A DNA stretch of 64,000 nt from DATJMJ01 sp035508795 (GCA_035508795.1 DATJMJ010000023.1:34377-98376); one strand, 5' to 3'. Positions 27,066 through 36,469 are shown, counted from the stretch's first letter. Made by a program: numbers and translations. The notes: generated from the letters alone by a model not told the origin.

Positions 27066-27434
27066 GTGCTCAAGATCGAGCAAGAACAAACAGAGGACGG
27101 CTACACCATTTGCCGCCCGATAGGCGAGCTCGACGCCTTCACGGTGAGCCAGTTCCGGCAGGCCCTGGCTGAGATCGCATCGCAACCCCGGCTCATCATC
27201 GACATGAGCGGCGTCCCGTTCGTGGATTCGGCCGGCCTCGGGGCTCTCATCGGTGGGATCCGCCGGGCCCGCGAGCTGGGCGGCGACGTAGCCGTCGTGT
27301 GCAACCGCCCGAGCTTGGTGAGGACCCTGCGGACGACCGGGTTCGACCGCATAGTCACATTGACGGACAACGTGGACGACGCCAAGGCGGCCTTCGAGAA
27401 ACAGCCAGGCACCGGCACCCCGGCTGAACGCTGA
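27066..27434 (+). CDS. STAS-domain anti-sigma factor antagonist
   Basis: A 122-residue STAS protein of the SpoIIAA/RsbV type, which releases a sigma factor by binding an anti-sigma kinase. The phosphorylation-site motif DMSGVPFVDSAGLGAL is intact, with Ser in DSAGLG as the predicted phospho-site. The GTG at 27066 follows GGGAGGTGGC. No anti-sigma factor or sigma gene is adjacent. The last codons lie inside a 7-bp tandem repeat. Confidence 0.92.
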   Translation: MLKIEQEQTEDGYTICRPIGELDAFTVSQFRQALAEIASQPRLIIDMSGVPFVDSAGLGALIGGIRRARELGGDVAVVCNRPSLVRTLRTTGFDRIVTLTDNVDDAKAAFEKQPGTGTPAER

Positions 27435-27446
27435 ACGCTGAACGCT
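27423..27446 (+). repeat. Three tandem GCTGAAC repeats
   Basis: The 7-bp unit GCTGAAC is repeated three times (27423-27443) across the end of the STAS gene, with the stop codon inside the second copy. Change in copy number would alter the C-terminus of the STAS protein or move its stop. Confidence 0.6.
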
Positions 27447-28708
27447 CATATCGGGTGAGTAGGGCCGGCGGCCGGCCCCCGGTCAAGCTCGGGGCCCAGT
27501 ACCTCGTCGAGGAAAATGGAGACCTCTTCGAGGGCATCCAGATCCGCCACTTCCCGGGCCAGGAACGGGACCCGGGCCAACGTCGCCTCAGGCAGTGCGG
27601 CGCCAAGCCGCCCAAGCTGCTCCTCTTCCTTCAGCCAGACCATCCGCAATTGCTCCAGGTTGGACACAAGCGGCGCAAGGGGTGTGGTGGAAAGCATCTC
27701 GGCAGTGCGTTGGTCAATCTCGGCATAACTGGGGTGGCAGCGGTTGGCGACGACGGTTTTTGCAGTCACCCCGGCCAAGGAAAGTTGCGAGGCGAGGTAG
27801 AGCGCCTCGTCCACCGTGTCGCGGCGGGGGGCGCAGACCAAAAGGAACGACGTCCGCGGAGAATGCAGGAGCTCGTCGGCTCGCAGTGCGCGGGCGCGGA
27901 ACCCTTCTTCCATGCCTTCAAATTGCGTGAAAAACTGCACGGTGTCGCTGACAACCTGACCGCCTGCCACCTTGGCGATGGTCCGCAACATAAGTTGCGC
28001 GCCGATCTCGAGCGCCCTCAAACCGGCCCGCGTAGGCGTCATCAAGAGGCGGAAAACCCGGTTGTCGAGCAACCTCGCGAGGTGCTTCGGGGCCTCCATG
28101 AAATCGAGGGCGTGCTGCGCCGGAGGCGTGTCGACGACGATCAGGTCGAACAAGCCGCTTTCGCGGAGCTCGTAGAGTTTTTCGACCGCCATGTACTCCT
28201 GGGTCCCGGAAAGAGCACCGGCGATATTGCGGTAAAGGGGGTTGGAAAGTATGGCCGCCGCCTGCCCCGAGCTCGTGGCGTAGCGGCTGACGAGGTCGTC
28301 GAAAGTGCTCTGGGCATCGAGCATGACGGCCCACAGCTGCCCCGGCCAGCGTTCGCCGGCTAACCCAGGCCCGGCCCCCTCCGCTGTACCGCGCACGGTA
28401 TGAGGTTCATTGCCCACGTCGCTCACCCCGAGAGCGTCTGCGAGCCGCCGTGCAGGGTCGATCGTAACGACGCAAGCGCTCCGGCCCGCGCGAGCCGCAC
28501 TGAGCGCAATGGCGGCCGCGGTGGTCGTCTTGCCGACCCCGCCCGGGCCAATGCACACGACGACCTCCCCGCGCGGGGCGCCTCCCCCCGCCACCTCGCC
28601 AAGCGGCGCGTCGTCAGGCCCTGCCTCGCCCGGCGGCACCTCGTCCGGCCCGGCATCGTCCGGCTCCACGTTGTACGGCTGCGCCGGCGCCTCCCCTCCT
28701 GAGCTCAC
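27446..28708 (-). CDS. ArsA/GET3-like ATPase, second of a pair (BagB-like)
   Basis: A deviant-Walker ATPase of the ArsA/GET3 class. The P-loop is GPGGVGKTTTAAAIAL, switch I has TIDPARRLADALG, and switch II is VVDTPPAQHALDF. The GTG at 28708 overlaps the upstream partner's stop (GTGA) and is preferred; an ATG at 28726 is possible. The N-terminal ~45 residues are acidic and Pro-rich. With its partner and the divergent whiB gene it matches the mycobacterial Rv3679-Rv3680/whiB4 locus, whose products form the Bag heterodimer. Substrate or client is unresolved. About 420 residues. Confidence 0.88.
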   Translation of the reverse strand: MSSGGEAPAQPYNVEPDDAGPDEVPPGEAGPDDAPLGEVAGGGAPRGEVVVCIGPGGVGKTTTAAAIALSAARAGRSACVVTIDPARRLADALGVSDVGNEPHTVRGTAEGAGPGLAGERWPGQLWAVMLDAQSTFDDLVSRYATSSGQAAAILSNPLYRNIAGALSGTQEYMAVEKLYELRESGLFDLIVVDTPPAQHALDFMEAPKHLARLLDNRVFRLLMTPTRAGLRALEIGAQLMLRTIAKVAGGQVVSDTVQFFTQFEGMEEGFRARALRADELLHSPRTSFLLVCAPRRDTVDEALYLASQLSLAGVTAKTVVANRCHPSYAEIDQRTAEMLSTTPLAPLVSNLEQLRMVWLKEEEQLGRLGAALPEATLARVPFLAREVADLDALEEVSIFLDEVLGPELDRGPAAGPTHPI

Positions 28709-29727
28709 GAGCTGACGGGGACCCATTTTTGGACCGACGCTGCCAGCGCGTCGGTCAGCGCCTCGAGCTGGTCGAGCCCGAGCTCGGCGCTGAAGCAGAA
28801 CGGGAGCTCCAGCTGAGGCAACGGCAACTCCTCCTTGAGGCGTGCGACCTGGGCGGCCTGCGAGGCCTGCCTCTGCAGCCGGAGGCTCGCAGCGGCGGCG
28901 AGGCTCTCGCTCTCCGGACGGCTCAGTCGGGCGCCGGCACCCTCGGCGAGGAGGGCGAGGTCTTCTGGAGCCGTCCCCGCCGGGAGGTCGAGCACAGGGA
29001 ACCGTGCGTTCACCACCACGCCGCACAGTTTCACCCCGATCCGGTCCTCGAGGAGCGCAGCGGTTTCGACCGTCTCCCCCACAGGAGTCTCTTCAGGCGT
29101 CGTCACGAGGAGCACCTGGCAGCGCTTTGGGTCCGAGAGCATCTCCACGACCTCCTCGGCCTGCGCCCGCACGGGCCCCCCACCGGCAGCCTCCAGCAGG
29201 CCAAGAGGGCTCTGGAGAAAACGGACGGCGTGGCCGGCTGCAGGCGCGTCCAGCACGATGACATCAGCTGCTCCGGCCGAACCCGCGGCGGCTGCCCTTT
29301 CCATCTGCTTGATCTTTCCGAGAACGAGGATGTCGGGCATGCCCGGCACTGCCGTAGCCACAACGTCAAGGGCGCCCGTGCTGACCAGGCGCCGCGAGAG
29401 CCGGCGCATCCCGTGCAAGTGGAGGTACTCCACGAGCGCCGTGTCGGGCCTCAATGCCCTTGCCTGGACCTCCCCGCCGTCATCGCCGCGCGACCGCAGA
29501 ACTACCTGCTCGTACTGGAGCCCGTGCTCGCGCCCGAAAAGGCGGGCGAGGTGGGCGACCTCGGGCTGGCGGCGCGCCCCCGGCACACCAAGTTCGACGA
29601 CCAGCGCCCGTAATCCCTCTCGCGAGGCAAGGTTCGCCATCACACCACTCACCGTGGTCTTGCCTACCCCTCCTTTCCCGGTCACGACGAACACCCGCAC
29701 TTGGGAAAAAAAGCTCAACGGATCCAA
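28705..29727 (-). CDS. ArsA/GET3-like ATPase, first of a pair (BagA-like)
   Basis: A 340-residue ArsA/GET3-type ATPase with P-loop VTGKGGVGKTTVSGVMA and switch II VLDAPAAGHAVRF. The switch I region of the partner (DPARRLADALG) is not conserved here, so this subunit may be regulatory, as in asymmetric ATPase pairs. A TTG start at 29727 has GGGAG six bases upstream. It is coupled to the second ATPase by a 4 nt overlap and divergent from whiB about 160 nt away. Confidence 0.88.
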   Translation of the reverse strand: MDPLSFFSQVRVFVVTGKGGVGKTTVSGVMANLASREGLRALVVELGVPGARRQPEVAHLARLFGREHGLQYEQVVLRSRGDDGGEVQARALRPDTALVEYLHLHGMRRLSRRLVSTGALDVVATAVPGMPDILVLGKIKQMERAAAAGSAGAADVIVLDAPAAGHAVRFLQSPLGLLEAAGGGPVRAQAEEVVEMLSDPKRCQVLLVTTPEETPVGETVETAALLEDRIGVKLCGVVVNARFPVLDLPAGTAPEDLALLAEGAGARLSRPESESLAAAASLRLQRQASQAAQVARLKEELPLPQLELPFCFSAELGLDQLEALTDALAASVQKWVPVSS

Positions 29728-29885
29728 GCCGGCTCCCTACCGAATGCCTGCCATGCGACAGCCGCAGGCTAGCCGGGGGCGGCGCCCGAACGCACCAGCG
29801 CCGGCGGACGGCCCGGGCCACGGCTCACATTGCCTATTGTCACGGTGCCTAGCCGGGAGTACCTTCGGGAAGAGAGGCAACCCAG

Positions 29886-30137
29886 GTGACAGCGCTCCAG
29901 GCATCGGAAGATTGGCAGGCCAGAGCAGCCTGCCGAGGGCAGTCGGCAGCGATTTTTTTCGCCCCGGCTCACTTCGAACGCAAAGAGGCGCGCGCCTCCA
30001 GGGAGCGCCAAGCCAAGGCCGTTTGCGCCAGCTGCCCCGTCCGCAAGGAGTGCCTCGGCTACGCACTGAGGATCCATGAACCACACGGGATCTGGGGTGG
30101 CTTGAGCGAAGTCGAGCGCCGGGCGATCGCCGGCTAA
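29886..30137 (+). CDS. WhiB-family Fe-S transcription regulator
   Basis: An 83-residue WhiB protein. The four cluster cysteines are visible in AACRG and VCASCPVRKEC, followed by the G[VI]WGG turn (GIWGGLSEVER). WhiB proteins hold a 4Fe-4S cluster and act with the principal sigma factor. The divergent ArsA-like pair is a known neighbour of WhiB4-type genes, so redox-linked control of that pair is plausible (inference). The GTG start gives MTALQASEDW. Confidence 0.95.
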   Translation: MTALQASEDWQARAACRGQSAAIFFAPAHFERKEARASRERQAKAVCASCPVRKECLGYALRIHEPHGIWGGLSEVERRAIAG

Positions 30138-30202
30138 CGCTTCCCAACCCGCTTTTTTGTTATCTGCTTAGTCGCGCTGCGTGGTCAGCGCGTGCGCCCG
30201 TT

Positions 30203-31075
30203 TCACGAAGCCTCACCGGTGACGGGCGGGTCGCCACCCGGGAGCTTCGTCGTCCTGACGGCAGTCGTGCGGACCGACGTGGTTTGGACCGCCGGCGGCA
30301 TGTTCGGGACGTTGCGCGCTGCCTCCGACGCGTGGCGCAGAGCGTCCATGGCCTTGGCAGTGGGCAGCCTGGTGGTCGGCCCTTGCAGCACCAGCTGGCG
30401 GCCCGTCCTGCGAGCGGCCGCCCGCGATGCGACCAGCCACCCGAACGGGCCGGCGGCGAGCCCTTCCATCGCAGGTGTGAGGAGCCAGTTCCCGAGCGGC
30501 CAGAGCACCACCACGAAGAGGGCGCCCAGCCCGGCCCCGGCCGCCACATCGGAGGGATAGTTGGTCCCGACATATACCCCGCTGAACAGCAACAACAACG
30601 TCGCCAACAACGCCAGGGCCCCCAAGCGCCAGCGTCGCGCGAGCGCGAAGCCGAATAGGACCGCACCGGCGATGGCCGCATGACTGTTCGGCAAGGCATA
30701 CGAACCCGCTGCCGCCTTCGGCACGAGGAGCGTGACGTGGTGGAGCACGGTGTAGGGCCTTGGCCTTTTGAAGACCTGGACGAGCACCTGGGCAATGCCG
30801 AAGGACACGACGGCGCCGACCGCCGACCAAACGAGGGCGGCGACGTTGCCGGGGCTACGGCGCGCGCTCAGCCAGCCAGCGAGAAGGAGGCCCGCTAGTA
30901 CGAGCAACCCAGCCCCAACCGGAGACAGCACGCGCTCGTAATAGGCGGTCATGAAGCTATGCGCCCAAGGCGTGCTGCGGGCCAGCCGGTTGACGTCCAG
31001 GTACAAGCGATTGTCCGTGGCGGCCACCTCCCCGACGCCAAAAAATGCTAACGGCCGCAGGGCCCTCCTGCCCAC
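30203..31075 (-). CDS. PAP2-superfamily membrane protein with altered catalytic motif
   Basis: A 290-residue membrane protein with about five transmembrane segments and a PAP2 phosphatase fold. Motif C1 KRPRPY is intact and C2 reads PNSHAA. C3 reads SGVYVGTNYPSD, whereas active enzymes have SRxxxxxHxxxD, so both the Arg and the nucleophilic His are replaced (Gly and Asn). It may therefore not be an active lipid phosphatase. The C-terminal 70 residues are hydrophilic. A GTG start is used. It is convergent with whiB and 33 nt downstream of the decarboxylase, on the same strand. Confidence 0.85.
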   Translation of the reverse strand: MGRRALRPLAFFGVGEVAATDNRLYLDVNRLARSTPWAHSFMTAYYERVLSPVGAGLLVLAGLLLAGWLSARRSPGNVAALVWSAVGAVVSFGIAQVLVQVFKRPRPYTVLHHVTLLVPKAAAGSYALPNSHAAIAGAVLFGFALARRWRLGALALLATLLLLFSGVYVGTNYPSDVAAGAGLGALFVVVLWPLGNWLLTPAMEGLAAGPFGWLVASRAAARRTGRQLVLQGPTTRLPTAKAMDALRHASEAARNVPNMPPAVQTTSVRTTAVRTTKLPGGDPPVTGEAS

Positions 31076-31108
31076 ACTTTGGCGAACCGTCCGGGCGCCC
31101 GGCCCTTG

Positions 31109-32536
31109 TCAGTGCGCTCCCTCGCCGGCCTTTTGCTGCATCAGGTCCCAGAGCGCCTCGACATGGGACCATTCCGTCGGCTCGGCGCCGATCGACACCC
31201 GTACGACCCAATGGCCGTCGAGCTGGGCGGGCGTCACGTGGGCCGCGCCCGAGGCATTGACCGCCTCGCACCAGGCAAGCGTGTGCCGGTCGAGGTCCTC
31301 TTCGGTTGCCAAGCCCACCGGCCTATGGCGGACGCAGAGCGTCTGCAGCTTGACCGGGGCGACAAGCTCCCACCCCTGGGCCTCGGGGATGAGCGACGCC
31401 AGGCGCTGCGCGTTCTCGAGATCACGCCGCAGACGGGCTCGGATGGCTGCCGCGCCTTCCAGCCTGAGCAGCGCCCACAGGCGCAGCGCACGGAACCTGC
31501 GGCCCAAAGGCAAGCCCCAGTCGCGGTACTGCACGACCGAGCCATCCTGGGCCGAGCGCAGGTAACTCGGGTCGGTGGCCATGACCGAAACCAGTTCACC
31601 GGGCTCTTTGACGTACAGGAGCGATGTCTCGAGGACCGAGCCGAGCCACTTGTGCGGGTTCCAACAGAGCGAGCCCGCGCCCTCGATACCGTCGAAAAGG
31701 TGACGGCATTCGGGCAGCAGCATCGCCGAGCCGGCCATGGCGGCGTCCACGTGGACGTAGGCGCCGTGCTCGCCCGCCACGTCGCAGACCTCCGTGAGCG
31801 GGTCGAACGCCGTTGCCGAGGTCGTGCCCGACGTCGCCACCACCGCAGCAGGCCGGTAACCTCCGGCGACGTCGTCTTTCATGAGCTCGGCGAGGACGCC
31901 GGTGTCCATTTCCCGGCCGGGATGGCGGACCGGGACCATCCGCAGGTTGGCTGCCCCGTAACCGGCGAGCAGCGCCGCCTTCGCCACAGACGAATGGGCC
32001 TCCGCCGAGCAGTAGACGGTGAGCGGCGCCCCTTCGGCCTGCAGGCCGCCCCGTCTCTGCGAGCCGGCTGACGCCCTTTCACGCGCCACCAGCAATGCGA
32101 CGAGGGTGGCCGTCGAGGCGCCGTCGCCAATCGTGCCGTGCCAGCCGGCAGACAGACCGCAGAGCTGGCGCGCCCAGTCGCAAACGACCTGTTCGACCTC
32201 GGTCAGCGCCGGGGCGGACTGCCACGTTATGCCGAGCGCGCCGATGCCGCTGGCGGCGATATCTCCCAGGACCGAACTGAGCGAAGCGTTGGACGGGAAC
32301 CAGGCGAAATTGGAGGGGTGTTGCATGTGGGTCACGCCGGGGAGCACGACCCTGTCGAGGTCTGCGATCAGGTCCTCCACCGTCTCGGGCTCTTCGGGGG
32401 CGCTTGCGGGTAGCGCCCGGGCGACGGCCCCCGGCGGGACCGTTGACCGGACGGGGAGGCCGGCCGCCCGGAGGCGGTAATCCGCTACCCAATCGACCAG
32501 TTCGTGAGCGGCACGGCGGAACTCTTCAGGGCCCAT
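31109..32536 (-). CDS. PLP-dependent aromatic amino-acid decarboxylase family protein
   Basis: A group II pyridoxal-phosphate decarboxylase of the aromatic-L-amino-acid/glutamate type. The PLP lysine is in CWNPHKWLGS, with HVDAAMAGSAML (the Asp contacting the pyridine ring) before it and the substrate-loop segment QHPSNFAWFPSNAS near residue 75. The ATG at 32536 gives MGPEEFRRAAHELVDWVADY, the usual N-terminus, and 475 residues. An earlier start at 32668 has no family similarity. The substrate cannot be read from sequence. It is divergent from sthA. Confidence 0.9.
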   Translation of the reverse strand: MGPEEFRRAAHELVDWVADYRLRAAGLPVRSTVPPGAVARALPASAPEEPETVEDLIADLDRVVLPGVTHMQHPSNFAWFPSNASLSSVLGDIAASGIGALGITWQSAPALTEVEQVVCDWARQLCGLSAGWHGTIGDGASTATLVALLVARERASAGSQRRGGLQAEGAPLTVYCSAEAHSSVAKAALLAGYGAANLRMVPVRHPGREMDTGVLAELMKDDVAGGYRPAAVVATSGTTSATAFDPLTEVCDVAGEHGAYVHVDAAMAGSAMLLPECRHLFDGIEGAGSLCWNPHKWLGSVLETSLLYVKEPGELVSVMATDPSYLRSAQDGSVVQYRDWGLPLGRRFRALRLWALLRLEGAAAIRARLRRDLENAQRLASLIPEAQGWELVAPVKLQTLCVRHRPVGLATEEDLDRHTLAWCEAVNASGAAHVTPAQLDGHWVVRVSIGAEPTEWSHVEALWDLMQQKAGEGAH

Positions 32537-32700
32537 GCCCAAGTGTCCCGAGGCCCCACTGCCCGCCACAAGTCGGGCCGCCCACCACTCGCCGGCGGCT
32601 TGGCGCGATTTGCCCGAGCTCGCTCGAACACTCCCGGGGGCGAGCCCCCTGGAGGTCGGCTCCGCCAACGGCTAGAAATAGCAGGTGCGCATTGCGCGGG

Positions 32701-34107
32701 GTGAGCGTGCCTGATTACGACTTGCTCGTGATCGGGTGCGGGCCCGGAGGCCAACGTGCCGCGATCGCGGCTGCCAAGCTCGGCCGTAGCGCAGCGGTGA
32801 TCGAGAGACGTGACGTGGTGGGGGGGGTTTGCGTCAATACCGGGACCATCCCTTCCAAATCGCTCCGGGAAGCCGTCCTCTACCTGACCGGCCTGTCGCA
32901 GCGCGACCTCTACGGCCAGAGCTACAGGGTCAAGCAGGACATCACGATGGAAGACCTTTCGCGCCGGAGCCACCATGTCGTAGCACGCGAAATAGAAGTA
33001 GTCCGCGACCAGCTTGCGCGAAACCGCGTTGCTCTCGTGCAGGGGAGCGCCCAGTTCGTGGACGCCAATACCGTCGCCGTCCATTCGGCGCGTGGCGAAC
33101 AGAGGTTGTCAGCTCAAAAGGTGATCGTCGCATCGGGGACCCACCCGGCAAGACCGGCGAGCGTCGCTTTTGACGACCAGCACATTTTTGACTCGGACGG
33201 GATCCTCGGCCTCCACGAGATCCCTCGCAGCATGGTCATCGTCGGCGCAGGGGTGATCGGTATCGAGTACGCGTCGATATTCGCCGCTCTCGGGACGAAG
33301 GTGACCGTCATCGAGCAGCGCGACCGGATGCTCGACTTCTGCGACGAGGAAATTGTCGAAGCGCTCCAGTTCCATCTCCGCGGCCTCGCCGTGACCTTCC
33401 GCTTCCGCGAGGTCGTGGAGGCGGTGGAACCCCACGAGGGCGGGACGATCTCATTGCTTGCGAGCGGCAAGGTCGTCGCCGCCGACGTGGTCATGTACTC
33501 TGCCGGCAGGCAAGGCGCCACGGAAGGCCTCGGGCTGGAAACCGTCGGGATAACACCGGACAAACGGGGCCGGGTGACAGTGGACGAGTTTTTCCGCACT
33601 TCTGCTGGGCACATTTATGCAGTGGGCGACGTGATAGGTTTCCCGGCACTCGCTTCGACATCGATGGAGCAAGGGCGGCTCGCTGCTCTGCACGCGCTCG
33701 GCGAACCAACGGGCGCGATCGACAAGACGATGCCTATCGGCATATACACGATCCCCGAAATCAGCTACGTGGGCCGCACCGAAGCTCAACTGACCGAAGC
33801 GTCAGTGCCGTACGAGGTCGGCATTTCGCGCTACCGGGAGCTCGCACGGGGCCAGATCTGCGGTGATTCGTACGGGATGTTGAAGCTCCTGGTTTCGCCC
33901 GTCGACCGCAAGCTGCTCGGGGCCCACCTCTTCGGCACGGGGGCAACCGAGATCGTCCACATCGGGCAAGCCGTAATGGGCTGCGGAGGCACGGTCGACT
34001 ACCTCCTGGAGGCCGTTTTCAATTACCCGACCCTTGCGGAGGCTTACAAGGTCGCCGCCCTCGACGTCAACAACAAGCTGCGGACCGTGGAGCGCCTGCG
34101 GGGCTGA
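32701..34107 (+). CDS. sthA: Soluble pyridine nucleotide transhydrogenase
   Basis: A flavoprotein disulfide-reductase-family enzyme that exchanges reducing equivalents between NADPH and NADH. The FAD motif is VIGCGPGGQRAAIAA. The usual redox pair CxxxxC is reduced to one Cys in GVCVNTGTIPSK; the GTIPSK form is typical of SthA rather than lipoamide dehydrogenase. The NAD motif VIVGAGVIGIEYASIFAALG and the second FAD motif YAVGDVIGFPALAS are intact. GTG starts at 32701 and 32707 are both possible. Its 3' end overlaps the convergent GGDEF-EAL gene by 41 nt. Confidence 0.93.
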   Translation: MSVPDYDLLVIGCGPGGQRAAIAAAKLGRSAAVIERRDVVGGVCVNTGTIPSKSLREAVLYLTGLSQRDLYGQSYRVKQDITMEDLSRRSHHVVAREIEVVRDQLARNRVALVQGSAQFVDANTVAVHSARGEQRLSAQKVIVASGTHPARPASVAFDDQHIFDSDGILGLHEIPRSMVIVGAGVIGIEYASIFAALGTKVTVIEQRDRMLDFCDEEIVEALQFHLRGLAVTFRFREVVEAVEPHEGGTISLLASGKVVAADVVMYSAGRQGATEGLGLETVGITPDKRGRVTVDEFFRTSAGHIYAVGDVIGFPALASTSMEQGRLAALHALGEPTGAIDKTMPIGIYTIPEISYVGRTEAQLTEASVPYEVGISRYRELARGQICGDSYGMLKLLVSPVDRKLLGAHLFGTGATEIVHIGQAVMGCGGTVDYLLEAVFNYPTLAEAYKVAALDVNNKLRTVERLRG

Positions 34108-36274
34108 CCGGCTCGAGGCCTGGTCGCCCCTGGGAGACCAGCTCGGCGATCATCTCCGGGCGTGCCGGGCGTGCGAAATAGAAGCCCTGGGCGAAATCGC
34201 AACCCATAGCGACCACCTTGCCCAACTGCGTCGCCGTCTCAACGCCCTCGGCGACGACTTCCAGCCCTAAGGCATGGGCCATGGCGACCACTCCCGCCAC
34301 GATGGCGTTTTCTTTCCCGGCCCCGTCCAGTTGGAACACGAAGCTGCGGTCGATCTTGAGGGTGTTCATCCGGAAACTGTGGAGGTGCGCGAGCGACGAA
34401 TAGCCCGTGCCAAAGTCGTCGAGCGCGACGCGGATCCCCATCTCGACCAGAGCCTCGAGAGCTTCGCCTGTGCGGTCGAACTCAGTGATCATCCCTGTTT
34501 CGGTGATCTCCAGGCTCAAGCGGGCAGGCTCTAGGTTGTGGTCGGCCAGAGTGGCCCTGACGAGGTCGACGAAGCCGGAGGCGGCAACCTGCCTGGCCGA
34601 CACGTTCACGGCCATTGTAAACCTTTCCCGGGGCGGCAAATTGACGTCCCAGTCCGAGAGCTGGCGGCACGCTTCGCCTAGCGCCCATCCGTCCAGTGCA
34701 TTGATCAGCCCAAGTTTTTCGGCAAGGGGGATGAACTTTGCCGGTGGGACAACCCCCTTTTTGGGGTGCTGCCAACGGACAAGCGCTTCTACACCTGCGA
34801 GAGCGTTGCTCGGCAGTGCAAAAATCGGCTGATATACCAGGAAGAACTCGTTGTTTTCGACCGCCAGCCGCAAGTCGCGGCCGAGGCGGTGGCGCTCGGT
34901 AGCGCTCTCGCGCAGCACCGGGTGAAACAAGGCAAAACGGTCGCGCCCCTGCTCTTTCGCCCTGTACATCGCGATGTCGGCGTCACGCAGGAGGTCGCCC
35001 GCCTTGGCTTGCGGGTCGGACGTCGTGACGACCCCGATGCTCGCACTTACCCCCAACCTCTCGCCGCCGACGACAAAGGGCTTGCGCAGGCTGCGCAGCA
35101 CCCGCATAGCGAGCACGTCGACGTCGTCGTCCTCGGACAAACCGCCGGCGAGCATGACGAACTCGTCACCACCGAGCCGTGCCACCGTGTCGGCCCGCCG
35201 GGAAACCCGGGTGAGGCGGTCTGCGACTTCTACGAGCAACTTGTCGCCGATATCGTGCCCGCGAGCGTCATTGATCACTTTGAAATTGTCGACATCGATG
35301 AATAGCAGCGCGATACGGCCTGGCTTTTGCTGAAGACCGGAGAGCACGTGGCTCAGTTTGTCGGTGAGGGCGAGACGGTTGGCGAGGCCCGTCAAGGGGT
35401 CATGGTTGGCCTGGTGGGCCAGCACGCTTTGCGCCACCTTCAGCTCGGTCAGGTCGCGCGCGGCGGCTATGACCCCGGTCACCTCGCCGCCCTCGGACAA
35501 CTGCGGCACCATCCGGACGTGCCACCAGCTGGTCGCGCCCCCGGCCTCGGTCGAGTACTCAACCTCGCACATCCGCTTGGTAGCGAGCACACGCTCCAAG
35601 CCGTCACTGAGCAGTGTGACGACTTTGTCGGGCCGCCCGAGGTCGGCATCGGTCCTGCCGACAACGTCTTCCACCGGTCTACCGAGGAGCGCCAGCGCCT
35701 TCGCGTTGACCAGCTCGTAGCGGAACTCCGGGCTGTAGCAGGTAATGGCGTCAGGTGAACTGTCGAGTACTGCGCGCAGCTGCGCCTCTCTCAGGATCAC
35801 GGCCTGTTCTGCCTTGACCCTGGCGGTGACGTCGCGGCTGACCCCGAAGGTGCCGATGATGGTGCCTTCGTCGTCGACCAGGGGAGACTTGCTCGTCTCG
35901 AACCAAGCATCAGGGTGGAAGTAGGTATCCCGCTCCAGGACGTTGACCATCGGCTCGCCGGTATCGATGATGTGTTGCTCCTCGGCAACCCACTCCAGGG
36001 CGAGCGGCAGGTCGAACAGGTCAAGGTCGCTCTTGCCGATGAAGTCTTCGGGAGAGGGTTCGGGCCCGTCGGCCAAGCCCAGCCTGAGCTGGCGCTCCAC
36101 GTGGTGCAGCGCGACGCCCCGGCTCACGAGTATGAAGCGGTTTTCCAGGTCCTTGAAGTAAATCGCCTCGTTGGCGCTGGCGAGGAGGTTATGGAGGCAG
36201 ATCCGTTCCAGACGTTCGTCCGGCGGCCCTCCAGCCACCGCCTGTAGCGCGACCCCTCGGCCTTTTGCTGCCAC
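34067..36274 (-). CDS. PAS-PAS-GGDEF-EAL cyclic di-GMP turnover protein
   Basis: A 735-residue soluble signalling protein: two PAS domains (about residues 25-155 and 165-285), a GGDEF diguanylate-cyclase domain (about 295-450) and an EAL phosphodiesterase domain (about 465-720). The cyclase motif RLGGDEF is intact. The EAL side has VEALVRWQHP, DDFGTGYSSLAHL and AEGVET, all intact, so both activities are possible. No membrane segment is seen. The last 14 codons overlap the end of sthA on the other strand. Confidence 0.95.
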   Translation of the reverse strand: MAAKGRGVALQAVAGGPPDERLERICLHNLLASANEAIYFKDLENRFILVSRGVALHHVERQLRLGLADGPEPSPEDFIGKSDLDLFDLPLALEWVAEEQHIIDTGEPMVNVLERDTYFHPDAWFETSKSPLVDDEGTIIGTFGVSRDVTARVKAEQAVILREAQLRAVLDSSPDAITCYSPEFRYELVNAKALALLGRPVEDVVGRTDADLGRPDKVVTLLSDGLERVLATKRMCEVEYSTEAGGATSWWHVRMVPQLSEGGEVTGVIAAARDLTELKVAQSVLAHQANHDPLTGLANRLALTDKLSHVLSGLQQKPGRIALLFIDVDNFKVINDARGHDIGDKLLVEVADRLTRVSRRADTVARLGGDEFVMLAGGLSEDDDVDVLAMRVLRSLRKPFVVGGERLGVSASIGVVTTSDPQAKAGDLLRDADIAMYRAKEQGRDRFALFHPVLRESATERHRLGRDLRLAVENNEFFLVYQPIFALPSNALAGVEALVRWQHPKKGVVPPAKFIPLAEKLGLINALDGWALGEACRQLSDWDVNLPPRERFTMAVNVSARQVAASGFVDLVRATLADHNLEPARLSLEITETGMITEFDRTGEALEALVEMGIRVALDDFGTGYSSLAHLHSFRMNTLKIDRSFVFQLDGAGKENAIVAGVVAMAHALGLEVVAEGVETATQLGKVVAMGCDFAQGFYFARPARPEMIAELVSQGRPGLEPVSPAGAPRSAACC

Positions 36275-36449
36275 GCCAATTTCCTGTCCAACCGGCGCGC
36301 GCCGGTTTCCTAATCCATCGGTCAGCGCTAGGCGCTCTTTAGGGCCTATGACCTGCGGGCGAGGACCGCCCCCCTACAGGCGGCCCCGAGCGGGTAGCAC
36401 CAGGCGGTGAACGCCTTCTCTCCGAAAAAGCGGAAACGAGCGAGCTACA

Positions 36450-36469
36450 ACCCGCCAAAGGGGGCGGGT
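36450..36469. terminator. Possible hairpin
   Basis: A 7-bp stem (ACCCGCC...GGCGGGT) in the stretch between the GGDEF-EAL start (36274) and the next coding remnant (36494). The rest of 36275-36493 shows no gene. A TTTT run follows about ten bases later on the plus strand. Confidence 0.3.
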
